A stretch of 13,748 nucleotides of DNA, taken from Pseudomonadota bacterium. GTDB lineage: Bacteria > Pseudomonadota > Alphaproteobacteria > Azospirillales > Azospirillaceae. Below, in pieces: positions 1-6,433 of the stretch (position 1 is its first letter; every line of letters starts with the position of its first letter). Under the pieces are notes generated by a model that did no database searches, had not been told where the DNA came from, and was given only the letters and a program-made list of their open reading frames with translations. Position numbers and translations under genes: made by a program. The stretch spans positions 1 through 13,748 of the forward strand of contig JAEZHQ010000269.1 in NCBI GenBank assembly GCA_023416455.1. The letters run 5' to 3'.

Positions 1-636
1 GCGCCGCTCCTCCAGCAGCGGCGCCAGCCGGTCAAGCGCCCGCGCCGACCCGGCGGCGAGGCGCTCCACCCGATCGGGCGCGAACAGGCCGGGATGCCGG
101 CACAGGTCGGCGAGGTTGCCCTCAACCACCGCCCGCATTGCCGCCGCGCCGCCGCCCTCCGGCCGCACCGCCGCGCCGTCGTGGAAGGCGGCGACGGCAT
201 CGGCAAGCGCGCGCATCGTCTCCGCCGTCAGCCGCCCCGCGTCGGCCAGCCGCTCGAACAGCGCGTCCGCTGGGAAGCGCCGCATCACCACCACCCAGTC
301 GAGCACCGCCCCCGCGCCCCCCAGCGCCAGCGTCCCGTCGTCCCCCCGCACCACCGGCAGCACGTCCCGGTACAGCGAAGGCGCCGTGCGCCGGTTCAGC
401 GCCAGCTCCGCCCGGCAGGCGGCCTGCCGCTTCCCGGCCGTCGAGAAGTCCAGATAGGGGTAGCGCACCGCGCGCTTCAGCTTGCAGGCCCGGTCGCCGG
501 CCAGGAAGACGATGGCGGCGTGGGTGTCGATGCGCTCCACCGCGGCCCCGCCGTGGGTGCGGGGATCGCCGAGGAACGCGATCACGTCCCGCTGCGCGGG
601 ATCCGGTCCGGCGGGGTCCGCGGGGTCGTGCTGCAT
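1..636 (-). CDS. Aminoglycoside phosphotransferase-like/AAA ATPase protein, N-terminal part (3' truncated by window)
   Basis: This is the N-terminal 212 codons of a leftward gene that runs off the left edge with no stop. The translation matches the family annotated as bifunctional aminoglycoside phosphotransferase/ATP-binding protein. Visible features are 'ERIDTHAAIVFLAGDRACKL' (residues 34-53), the 'KLKRAVRYPYLDFS' segment (52-65), 'LNRRTAP', 'DWVVVMRRFP' and 'VAAFHD'. The family normally runs to about 500 residues, with a kinase-like N-terminal domain and a C-terminal P-loop ATPase/kinase domain. That second half would lie left of base 1 and cannot be checked. The substrate is unknown, and 'aminoglycoside' reflects fold similarity, so resistance should not be inferred. 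I chose ATG at 636 because a stop lies in frame at 646-648. No clear Shine-Dalgarno sequence precedes it. The gene is divergent from the PEPC gene across about 125 bp. Confidence 0.85.
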   Translation of the reverse strand, partial: MQHDPADPAGPDPAQRDVIAFLGDPRTHGGAAVERIDTHAAIVFLAGDRACKLKRAVRYPYLDFSTAGKRQAACRAELALNRRTAPSLYRDVLPVVRGDDGTLALGGAGAVLDWVVVMRRFPADALFERLADAGRLTAETMRALADAVAAFHDGAAVRPEGGGAAAMRAVVEGNLADLCRHPGLFAPDRVERLAAGSARALDRLAPLLEERR

Positions 637-694
637 GGCGGCATGCTAGCACATCCCAACCGGCAAAAACTCGCCCGAAGGGATGAGTGCGGCG

Positions 695-724
695 TTGACA
701 CCCTGCCGCCTCCCGAACCATCGT
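695..724 (+). promoter_or_regulatory. Candidate promoter for the PEPC gene
   Basis: A perfect -35 hexamer TTGACA lies at 695-700. The best -10 at allowed spacing is the weak CATCGT at 719-724, with an 18-bp spacer. The predicted transcript start would be about 30 bp before the ATG at 762. The poor -10 keeps confidence low. It may mean activator dependence, or that the TTGACA is a chance match. Confidence 0.35.
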
Positions 725-761
725 CATTTTGCCGCACCGCACCAACCAGGGATGTCCGGGA

Positions 762-3700
762 ATGACCGAGGCCGACGCGAAGCCCGTCCGCAACCGCCGC
801 GCCGCCGCACCGGACGCTTCCTCCCCAACCAGCCCCGCCCGCACCGCGCCGCCGCCGGTGGCGGCGCTGCCCGGCGACCGGCCGCTGCTGGCCCCGCACG
901 CGACCCGCTTTCCGGTGGCGCGCGACGTGAAGCCGGCGGAACTGGTCGCCGACCTCGCCGGCTGCCTCGACCGCTTCACCCGCGCCGCGGAGGAGGACCC
1001 CTTCTCCAACCCCGTGCTGCACCTCGCCCTGGAGGTCACCCGGCGGCTGGAGAGCGGGGCCATGGATTTCGGCGCCGTCGAGCAGGTGATCCAGTATCTC
1101 GGGGCCGAGGGCTTCCTCGGCCGCGCCGAGCGCCTCGGCCGCCGCCTCGGCGAGACCGCTCCGGAGGCCAACACCGAGCGGCTGCGCGGCCTGATCCGCG
1201 CCCTCGCCGTCCCCGACGGGGCCGCCGGGCCGGTCGGCTTCGACGCCTTCCGCCGCGCCGTCGAGCGCGAGGTCTACGGCATCGTCATCACCGCCCACCC
1301 CACCTTCAACCTGTCGGGCGAACTGGCCTCCATCCTCACCTGCCTGGCCACCGGGCGCGGCGCCGACGGCAGGCCGCTGAACGGCGAGGCCCATGCCGCC
1401 CTGATCCGCCGCATGGCGGCGAGCGAGCTGCGTCCCGACGAGGCCCTCACCCTGGCCCGCGAGCACGAGCTGTCGCTGGCCGCCATCGCCAACATCCAGG
1501 CGGCGCTGCGCCGCGTCTACGCGCTGGTCTACGACGTGGCGGCGGAGGTCTACCCCGACCGCTGGACCGAGCTGACGCCGTCGCTGATCACGGTGGCGAG
1601 CTGGGTCGGCTACGACCTCGACGGCCGCTCCGACATCAAGTGGACCGACACGCTGCACAAACGCCTGAAGGTCCAGGCCCAGCAGCTCCGCCACTACCTG
1701 GCCGAGGTGCAGGCGATCCGCGCCGCCTCCCCCGCCGACGAGGAGCTGCGCCACACGCTGGAGCAGATCGAGAGCCGGCTGGCGCTGGCCATCCACGAGG
1801 CGACGGACGAGATCGCCGTCTTCTCCGCCAACGACCCCAGCGACGGCGACGCCGACCGGCGCATCCAGCGCATCTCCCGGCGCATGCACGACGGCCAGCC
1901 CTACCGGCTGACCGACGCCGCCCTGCTGGTGGAGCGCATCAACCGCGCCATCCGCCTGCTGTGCCCGGCCGGGGCGGCGGGCGACGCGACGGTGCGGCGG
2001 CTGTGCGTTCTGCGGGCGGAGCTGGCGACCTTCGGGCTCGGCATGGCGCACACCCACGTGCGCATCAACGCCACCCAGCTCCACAACGCCATCCGCAAGG
2101 CGGTGGGGCTGGAGACGTCGCCCGACGACCCGCGCTCCCGCCAGTCCCTGCTGGAGCGGGTCTCCCACCTGCTCGAAACGGTGGAGCCGGTCACCATCAA
2201 CTTCGGCTCGCTCATCACCGAGCGCACCTCGGCCAAGCGCCTTTTCATGATCGTGGCGCAGATGCTGAAGTACGCGGACTCCACCACCCCCGTCCGCTTC
2301 CTGATCGCCGAGAGCGAGGCGGCCTTCACGGTGCTGACCGCGCTCTACTACGCCCGGCTGTTCGGCATCGCCGACCGCCTCGACATCTCCCCCCTGTTCG
2401 AGACGGAACGCGCGCTGGAGGCCGGCAGCCGGGTCATCGACACGCTGCTGGAGAACCCGCACTACCGCGCCTATGTGGAGCGGCGCGGCCGGCTGTGCAT
2501 CCAGACCGGCTATTCGGACGCCGGCCGCTACCTGGGCCAGACGCCGGCCGCCGCCAGCATCGAGCGCCTGCGCAACCGCGTCGCCCGCCTGTTCCGCAAG
2601 CACGGCCTGCGCGACGTCCAGCTCGTCGTGTTCGACACCCATGGCGAGTCGATCGGCCGCGGCTCCCACCCCGGCAGCCTGACCGAGCGGCTGTCCTACG
2701 TCACGCCGCCGGCCTGGCTGCGGACGCTGGCCGCCCAGGGCATCGACTTCAAGCAGGAGGTCAGCTTCCAGGGCGGCGACGGCTACCTGCCCTTCACCAC
2801 CGAGGCGGCCGCCTTCGCCGTCGTCACCCGCATCCTGGAATACATGCTGGGGGCGCGGCCGGACGGGGAAGACCCCTTCTACGACGAGAACGACTACATC
2901 ACGGAATTCTTCACCACGGTGAAGGAGTTCCAGGTCTCGCTGGTGCGCGACCCCAACTACGCGGTGATGCTGAACGCCTTCGGCGGCGGCCTGCTCCCCC
3001 CCTCGGGAAGCCGCGCCACCAAGCGCCAGCATGACGGCGGCTCGGAGAGCGTGGACCAGATGAACGTGGGGCAGACCCGCGCCATCCCGCACAACGCCAT
3101 CCTCCAGCAGCTCGGCCTGCCGGCCAACGCCATCGGCGGCGTGGGGGCCGCCATCGACAAGGATCCGGCGCGCTACGCCCTGCTCTACCGCCGCTCCGCC
3201 CGCTTCCGGCAGCTCATGGGCATCGTCGAGTACGGCGCCGCCATCACCGACCCGGACGTGCTGCGGGCCTATGTGGACATGCTGGATCCCGGCCTCTGGC
3301 TGGTCCTGGCCGCCAAGGCCGCCGACCGCGGCCGGGCCGAGGAGATGCGCCGTCTCGCCGGCTATCTGGAGGACAACCAGACCCACGTCCGCCAGACGCG
3401 CATCCTGCGCAAGCTCTACGCCGACCTCACCATCCTGCGCGACGGGCTGGCGGCCACCGGCCCCGGCACCGGCGCGCTGGTGACGGCGCAGACCCGGACC
3501 GGCCTGCGCCTGCTGCACGCCCTGCGGCTGGCCCTGATCCACGAGCTGTACCGCCTGGCCACCCACATCCCGGAATTCTCCAGCCAGCATTCCACGACGC
3601 GCGAGCGGGTGATCGCCCGCATCCTGCACCTCGACATCCCGACGGCGGTGGCGCAGCTGAAGGTGATCTTCCCGGCCACCACCGACGCCGCGCTCGACGG

Positions 3701-3851
3701 CGACTTCGGCGAGTCGGCGACCTACGTCAGCGACGAAAGCCAGAACTACCACCAGGAGAACGAGCGGCTGTTCCGTCCGATGACCGGCCTCTACGACCTG
3801 ATCACCCGCATCGGCACCGCGGTAACCCAGCGCATCGGATTTTTCGGGTGA
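762..3851 (+). CDS. ppc: Divergent phosphoenolpyruvate carboxylase (PEPC) family protein
   Basis: The 1029-aa product is longer than the usual 880-940 aa of bacterial PEPC, which makes oxaloacetate from phosphoenolpyruvate and bicarbonate to refill the TCA cycle. Family signatures appear in order: 'ITAHPT' with the catalytic-type His179, 'HTHVRIN' with Arg434 (like E. coli R396), 'PLFET' with Glu547 and 'GYSD' with Asp586 (the two metal ligands), 'SIGRG' with Arg633 (like R587), and 'SGSRATKR' with Lys754 (like K773). Several otherwise near-invariant positions differ. The 'FHGRGG' loop is 'FDTHGE' (624-629), so the equivalents of H579 and R581 are Asp625 and His627. The K546 position is Arg589. 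The C-terminal QNTG/RNTG tetrapeptide is replaced by GFFG. The start is ATG 762 after AGGGA at 748-752; an upstream TTG at 729 is in frame but has no ribosome site. The fold assignment is firm, but normal PEPC activity is uncertain. Residue equivalences come from alignment by eye. Confidence 0.85.
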   Translation: MTEADAKPVRNRRAAAPDASSPTSPARTAPPPVAALPGDRPLLAPHATRFPVARDVKPAELVADLAGCLDRFTRAAEEDPFSNPVLHLALEVTRRLESGAMDFGAVEQVIQYLGAEGFLGRAERLGRRLGETAPEANTERLRGLIRALAVPDGAAGPVGFDAFRRAVEREVYGIVITAHPTFNLSGELASILTCLATGRGADGRPLNGEAHAALIRRMAASELRPDEALTLAREHELSLAAIANIQAALRRVYALVYDVAAEVYPDRWTELTPSLITVASWVGYDLDGRSDIKWTDTLHKRLKVQAQQLRHYLAEVQAIRAASPADEELRHTLEQIESRLALAIHEATDEIAVFSANDPSDGDADRRIQRISRRMHDGQPYRLTDAALLVERINRAIRLLCPAGAAGDATVRRLCVLRAELATFGLGMAHTHVRINATQLHNAIRKAVGLETSPDDPRSRQSLLERVSHLLETVEPVTINFGSLITERTSAKRLFMIVAQMLKYADSTTPVRFLIAESEAAFTVLTALYYARLFGIADRLDISPLFETERALEAGSRVIDTLLENPHYRAYVERRGRLCIQTGYSDAGRYLGQTPAAASIERLRNRVARLFRKHGLRDVQLVVFDTHGESIGRGSHPGSLTERLSYVTPPAWLRTLAAQGIDFKQEVSFQGGDGYLPFTTEAAAFAVVTRILEYMLGARPDGEDPFYDENDYITEFFTTVKEFQVSLVRDPNYAVMLNAFGGGLLPPSGSRATKRQHDGGSESVDQMNVGQTRAIPHNAILQQLGLPANAIGGVGAAIDKDPARYALLYRRSARFRQLMGIVEYGAAITDPDVLRAYVDMLDPGLWLVLAAKAADRGRAEEMRRLAGYLEDNQTHVRQTRILRKLYADLTILRDGLAATGPGTGALVTAQTRTGLRLLHALRLALIHELYRLATHIPEFSSQHSTTRERVIARILHLDIPTAVAQLKVIFPATTDAALDGDFGESATYVSDESQNYHQENERLFRPMTGLYDLITRIGTAVTQRIGFFG

Positions 3852-3853
3852 GG

Positions 3854-3886
3854 CCGGGGGCGGGAAAAGGGGTAGCCCCTCCCCGG
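3854..3886 (+). terminator. GC-rich hairpin after the PEPC gene, no U-tract
   Basis: Just after the PEPC stop, AGGGG-TAG-CCCCT (3868-3880) forms a tight hairpin. An outer CCGGGG (3854-3859) can pair with CCCCGG (3881-3886), with an asymmetric bulge on the 5' side. No run of T follows, so it is not a canonical intrinsic terminator. It may slow polymerase or protect the 3' end. Confidence 0.3.
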
Positions 3887-4089
3887 TTGACGGGGGGCGG
3901 CGGCGTCACGAAATCATGGGAAAGGCACCGGCCGGCGCCGCCGGCACAAAAGGCTGTGCGACAAGGGGTAGCGCGGACACGTCCTTGCTCAATCGACCTT
4001 GCGTGTCCTTATTGACGGATTTGTAACGTTTCCGGCCCATCGTGGCCGCCGGCGATGATGCGGGTCCTGGAACGATCGGGAGTGGTGCG
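3887..4089. other. Intergenic region upstream of the PagL-like gene
   Basis: I see no gene in these 200 bases. The stretch holds a small inverted repeat, GCCGGC-GCC-GCCGGC at 3931-3945, a candidate promoter at 3999-4027, and the ribosome-binding site of the next gene at 4078-4082. The segment around 3980-4030 is visibly less GC-rich than its surroundings, as expected for a promoter. Confidence 0.5.
3999..4027 (+). promoter_or_regulatory. Candidate housekeeping-sigma promoter for the PagL-like gene
   Basis: TTGCGT at 3999-4004 and TGTAAC at 4022-4027 are separated by exactly 17 bp. They lie in a locally AT-richer segment about 60 bp ahead of the GTG start at 4090. The hexamers are partial matches, so this is plausible but unproven. 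Confidence 0.4.
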
Positions 4090-4650
4090 GTGAGCCGCTG
4101 GTCCTGGTGTCTGGTTGTGATGATGGTGGCCGCTGGCGTTGCCCCCGCGCCCGCGGCGTGGGCGCAGGACAGCCGCTTCCCGGGCGACGTCATCGGCGGC
4201 TGGAAGATCGGCGCGCTCGCCTACAGCATGGGCGAGGTGCCGGAAAGCCGGATTTCCGACCTCCACAACAAGGTGCGGATCGGCTCGACCCTGCTGCCCG
4301 GGCTGGAGTCCTACGCCGAGGTCAAGCCCTGGGTGGCGCTCGGCCCCGCCTCGGCCGACGGGACCCTGCACGGCATCGGCGGCATCCTGATCGACGTCCC
4401 GCTCGGCGCCTTCGTCTTCACCCCCAGCGTCGGCGCCGGGACGCTGCCGCGCGCGCCGCGCGACCCGGGCGCCACCGTGGAGTTCCGCTCCCAGCTCGAA
4501 CTCGGCTACGAGTTCGAGAACAAGTCGCGCTTCAGCCTGGGCTACAGCCGCATCGACAACAGCGGCCCGGCCGGCGACAGCGCTGCCTCGCCAAACAACA
4601 TCTTCGGCCTATATTACCGACTTCCTTTCGGCGCCTTCAGCAAGCGGTGA
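4090..4650 (+). CDS. Exported acyloxyacyl hydrolase (PagL/lipid A deacylase-fold) family protein, catalytic residues apparently lost
   Basis: The 186-aa product begins with a clear Sec signal peptide: Arg near the start, hydrophobic 'CLVVMMVAAGVAPAPAAWA', and likely cleavage after AWA before QDS. The mature part alternates like an outer-membrane beta barrel and follows the acyloxyacyl hydrolase pattern: a glycine-rich strand 'GIGGILIDV', then 'FVFTPSVGAG', 'VEFRSQLELGYEFEN', and a last strand ending 'LYYRLPFGAF'. In PagL enzymes the final hairpin carries the H-x-S-N motif and a glutamate about 12-14 residues on. Here the motif reads R154-I-D156-N157, and 'SPNNI' lies where the Glu is expected. 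The protein may therefore be a non-catalytic barrel. I chose GTG 4090 because GGGAG at 4078-4082 is well spaced and the signal peptide starts there. A GTG at 4042 would add 16 non-hydrophobic residues. It stands alone, not obviously in an operon. Confidence 0.7.
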   Translation: MSRWSWCLVVMMVAAGVAPAPAAWAQDSRFPGDVIGGWKIGALAYSMGEVPESRISDLHNKVRIGSTLLPGLESYAEVKPWVALGPASADGTLHGIGGILIDVPLGAFVFTPSVGAGTLPRAPRDPGATVEFRSQLELGYEFENKSRFSLGYSRIDNSGPAGDSAASPNNIFGLYYRLPFGAFSKR

Positions 4651-4663
4651 CGCGGCGGCGGTG

Positions 4664-4671
4664 TTTTTTTT
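4664..4671 (+). terminator. T8 tract after the PagL-like gene
   Basis: Eight consecutive T residues begin 14 bases after the stop codon, striking in DNA this GC-rich. The preceding bases are G- and C-rich, but I cannot draw a convincing stem that ends at the T-tract. It is offered as a possible intrinsic termination point rather than a demonstrated one. Confidence 0.3.
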
Positions 4672-4749
4672 GCACTGCACTGTAATGGCCGCCGGCCGCC
4701 CGGCGACCCTTTGCCGCGGCCGATGGATGCGGGGACGACAACTCGCCCC

Positions 4750-4765
4750 TTAACGACATCTTAAC
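4750..4765 (+). promoter_or_regulatory. CtrA-type binding site (TTAA-N7-TTAAC)
   Basis: The bases TTAACGACATCTTAAC fit exactly the alphaproteobacterial CtrA consensus TTAA-N7-TTAAC: half sites at 4750-4753 and 4761-4764, with a seven-base spacer. The site lies 46 bp before the ATG of the FlaF-like gene. CtrA is a response regulator that controls flagellar and chemotaxis genes in many alphaproteobacteria, which suits the downstream gene. Matches to this consensus are infrequent by chance in DNA this GC-rich. A possible -10 (around GTCTAT, 4775-4780) follows. Binding itself is inferred. Confidence 0.6.
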
Positions 4766-4811
4766 AACGCATGGGTCTATTGGCCTTGGGAATACTGCCG
4801 GGGAACCAATC

Positions 4812-5360
4812 ATGGCCAAGCGCAAGACCGTCACCGCCGCAACGACCGCGGAGACCACCCTTCCGTCCGCCGAGACCGCGGAGAGCATCGCCACAGACAC
4901 CGGGGCCGAGATCGTCCTGGGCACCAACTTCACGGTCATCGCCAAGGACGCCAACGCGCTGCTCCACGCCGCCAGCCTGCTGGTCGAGGCCGACACGCCG
5001 GAGAAGGCGAGCATCGCGCTGGACCACAACCTGCGCCTCTGGGTGGCCATCAAGACCGTCCTCCAGAACGAGGAGAACACCCTCGACCCCACGGTGAAGG
5101 CCAACCTGCGCAACCTCGCCGACTTCGTGTCGACCACCACCATGGAGGCGACGCAGGGCACCATCGAGGCGCGCAAGCTGGTCGCGCTGTCGCGCATCAA
5201 CTCCCACATCGCCGAGGGGCTTCTGCGCGGCCAGCAGAACCGGATGATCCAGGAGCGCGCCTACGAGATCTGGGAGCAGGAAGGCCGCCCGGACGGCCAG
5301 GAGACCGACCACTGGCTGCGCGCCGAGGCCGAGATCGCCGCGATGCTGGGGCAGCGCTGA
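4812..5360 (+). CDS. FlaF-like domain fused to C-terminal DUF2934 domain
   Basis: The 182-aa cytoplasmic protein has three parts. Residues 1-35 are Thr/Ala-rich and probably disordered. Residues 40-140 resemble FlaF, the alphaproteobacterial flagellin regulator/chaperone: 'DANALLHAASLL' (47-58), 'ALDHNLRLWVAI' (69-80, the family's N-x-x-LW signature), 'LRNLADFV' (99-106) and 'LSRINSHIAEGLLRG' (126-140). Residues 146-178 match DUF2934: 'IQERAYEIWEQEGRPDGQET' (146-165) then 'DHWLRAEAEI'. FlaF is normally about 110-130 aa, ends after the first segment, and sits next to flagellin genes. Here it is an orphan carrying an extra domain. The start is ATG 4812 with GGGGAA at 4800-4805. A CtrA-type site lies just upstream. 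The DUF2934 call is strong; the FlaF call is good but read by eye. It could bind flagellin or an unrelated partner. Confidence 0.7.
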   Translation: MAKRKTVTAATTAETTLPSAETAESIATDTGAEIVLGTNFTVIAKDANALLHAASLLVEADTPEKASIALDHNLRLWVAIKTVLQNEENTLDPTVKANLRNLADFVSTTTMEATQGTIEARKLVALSRINSHIAEGLLRGQQNRMIQERAYEIWEQEGRPDGQETDHWLRAEAEIAAMLGQR

Positions 5361-5362
5361 GC

Positions 5363-5375
5363 GGGCTTCCCGCAC
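5363..5375 (+). terminator. Weak GC hairpin after the FlaF-like gene
   Basis: GCGGG-CTT-CCCGC immediately follows the stop codon. The stem is only five base pairs and no T-run follows, so function is doubtful. Confidence 0.2.
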
Positions 5376-5418
5376 ACCCGCCATTCCGCCAGGGCATGCC
5401 CACCCGCGTTGCGACAGC

Positions 5419-5448
5419 GTGACGCGGGCGTCGCCGCTTTGGTAGAGT
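5419..5448 (+). promoter_or_regulatory. Candidate promoter giving a leaderless DMT transporter mRNA
   Basis: TAGAGT at 5443-5448 is a fair -10 element, with GTGACG at 5419-5424 eighteen bases upstream as a partial -35. Transcription would start about seven bases after the -10, at or next to the GTG at 5455. That would leave no room for a ribosome-binding site. A purine-rich GAGTGGAG overlaps this -10 and could instead be a Shine-Dalgarno sequence if transcription starts further upstream. Confidence 0.35.
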
Positions 5449-5454
5449 GGAGCG

Positions 5455-6393
5455 GTGACCGCCCCTCCGCTTTCCCCCGCCCGCCCGCACATCCGCGAGG
5501 ACAACACGCCCCTCGGCATCGTCATGATGCTGGGGTCGGTCTTGCTGTTCTCGATCATGAACGTGCTGGTGAAGTCGCTCACCGAAGCCTATCCGGTGGC
5601 CGAGGTCACCTTCTTCCGCAACGCCTTCGCGCTGATCCCGGTCGCCGCCGCCATCACCCTCCAGGGCGGCTGGCGCCACAGCCTCCGCACCGCACACCCC
5701 TGGGGCCATGTGTGGCGCGCGGTCATCGGGCTGACCTCCATGTCGCTGATGTTCTGGTCCTTCCAGCTGATGCCGCTGGGCGAGGCGGTGGCCCTGAGCT
5801 TCACGACGCCGCTGTTCCTGACCGCGCTGTCGGTCCCGCTTCTTGGCGAGAAGGTGGGGAAACATCGCTGGAGCGCGGTGCTCGTCGGTTTCGCCGGCGT
5901 TCTGGTGATCCTGCGGCCGAGCGGCGCCACGCTGCTCGCCCCCGGGGCCCTGGTCGGCCTGAGCGCGGCCTTCGGCGTGGCGCTGGCGATGATCGCCATC
6001 CGCCAGCTCAGCCGGACCGAACCGCCCAACACCATCGTCTTCTACTTCACCGCCATCACCACCCTGCTGGCCGCACTGCCCCAGCCCTTCGTGTGGGTCA
6101 CGCCGACCCCGTCCGCGCTGGCCATGCTGGTGGCGACGGGCCTGCTGGGCGGTGCCGCCCAGCTTCTGCTGACACGCGCCTACTCGCTGGCCCCTGCGGC
6201 GGTGGTCGCCCCCTTCAACTACGGCACCCTGCTGTTCGCCATCCTGTTCGGCTGGCTGCTGTGGAGCGAGGTTCCCAGGCTCTCCATGGTGGTGGGCGCC
6301 TCGGTGGTGGCGCTGAGCGGCCTCTACATCCTCCACCGCGAAACCCGCCGCCGCACCGCTCCCTCCGCCCCGCCGCCGCCCGGCGGGGATTGA
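5455..6393 (+). CDS. DMT-superfamily (EamA) membrane transporter
   Basis: The 312-aa integral inner-membrane protein has about ten hydrophobic helices arranged as two homologous EamA halves, residues ~17-150 and ~160-295. Typical features are 'PLGIVMMLGSVLLFSIMNVL' at the first helix, 'EVTFFRNAFALIPV' after it, 'SFTTPLFLTALSVPLLGEKV' at the end of half one, and 'PFNYGTLLFAILFGWLLWSE' in half two. Members export or import small metabolites such as amino acids, nucleosides or drugs. Nothing here identifies the substrate. The C-terminus is a short Pro/Arg-rich cytoplasmic tail. The start is GTG 5455. An in-frame ATG at 5524 would remove the start of helix 1, so the GTG is preferred. It stands alone between the FlaF-like gene and the DUF1624 gene. 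Confidence 0.88.
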   Translation: MTAPPLSPARPHIREDNTPLGIVMMLGSVLLFSIMNVLVKSLTEAYPVAEVTFFRNAFALIPVAAAITLQGGWRHSLRTAHPWGHVWRAVIGLTSMSLMFWSFQLMPLGEAVALSFTTPLFLTALSVPLLGEKVGKHRWSAVLVGFAGVLVILRPSGATLLAPGALVGLSAAFGVALAMIAIRQLSRTEPPNTIVFYFTAITTLLAALPQPFVWVTPTPSALAMLVATGLLGGAAQLLLTRAYSLAPAAVVAPFNYGTLLFAILFGWLLWSEVPRLSMVVGASVVALSGLYILHRETRRRTAPSAPPPPGGD

Positions 6394-6433
6394 CGGGCCT
6401 CCCTATCCCCGGGTGGTGGACAGGGCGGCCGGG

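Noticed and set aside
636..671. A promoter for the leftward phosphotransferase-like gene around the minus-strand TAGCAT
   Set aside because: A TAGCAT at 648-643 could act as a -10, but the matching -35 (AGTTTT) is poor and the site would give a leaderless message. Too weak to list.
683..3034. A 783-codon plus-strand frame overlapping the PEPC gene
   Set aside because: It is an Arg/Pro-rich frame shadow of the PEPC gene with no ribosome site and no domain.
582..3752. A 1056-codon open frame on the minus strand across the PEPC gene
   Set aside because: It is antisense to a gene with clear family motifs. The translation is Gly/Ala/Val/Gln-rich low-complexity sequence with no recognisable domain, as expected from third-position GC bias.
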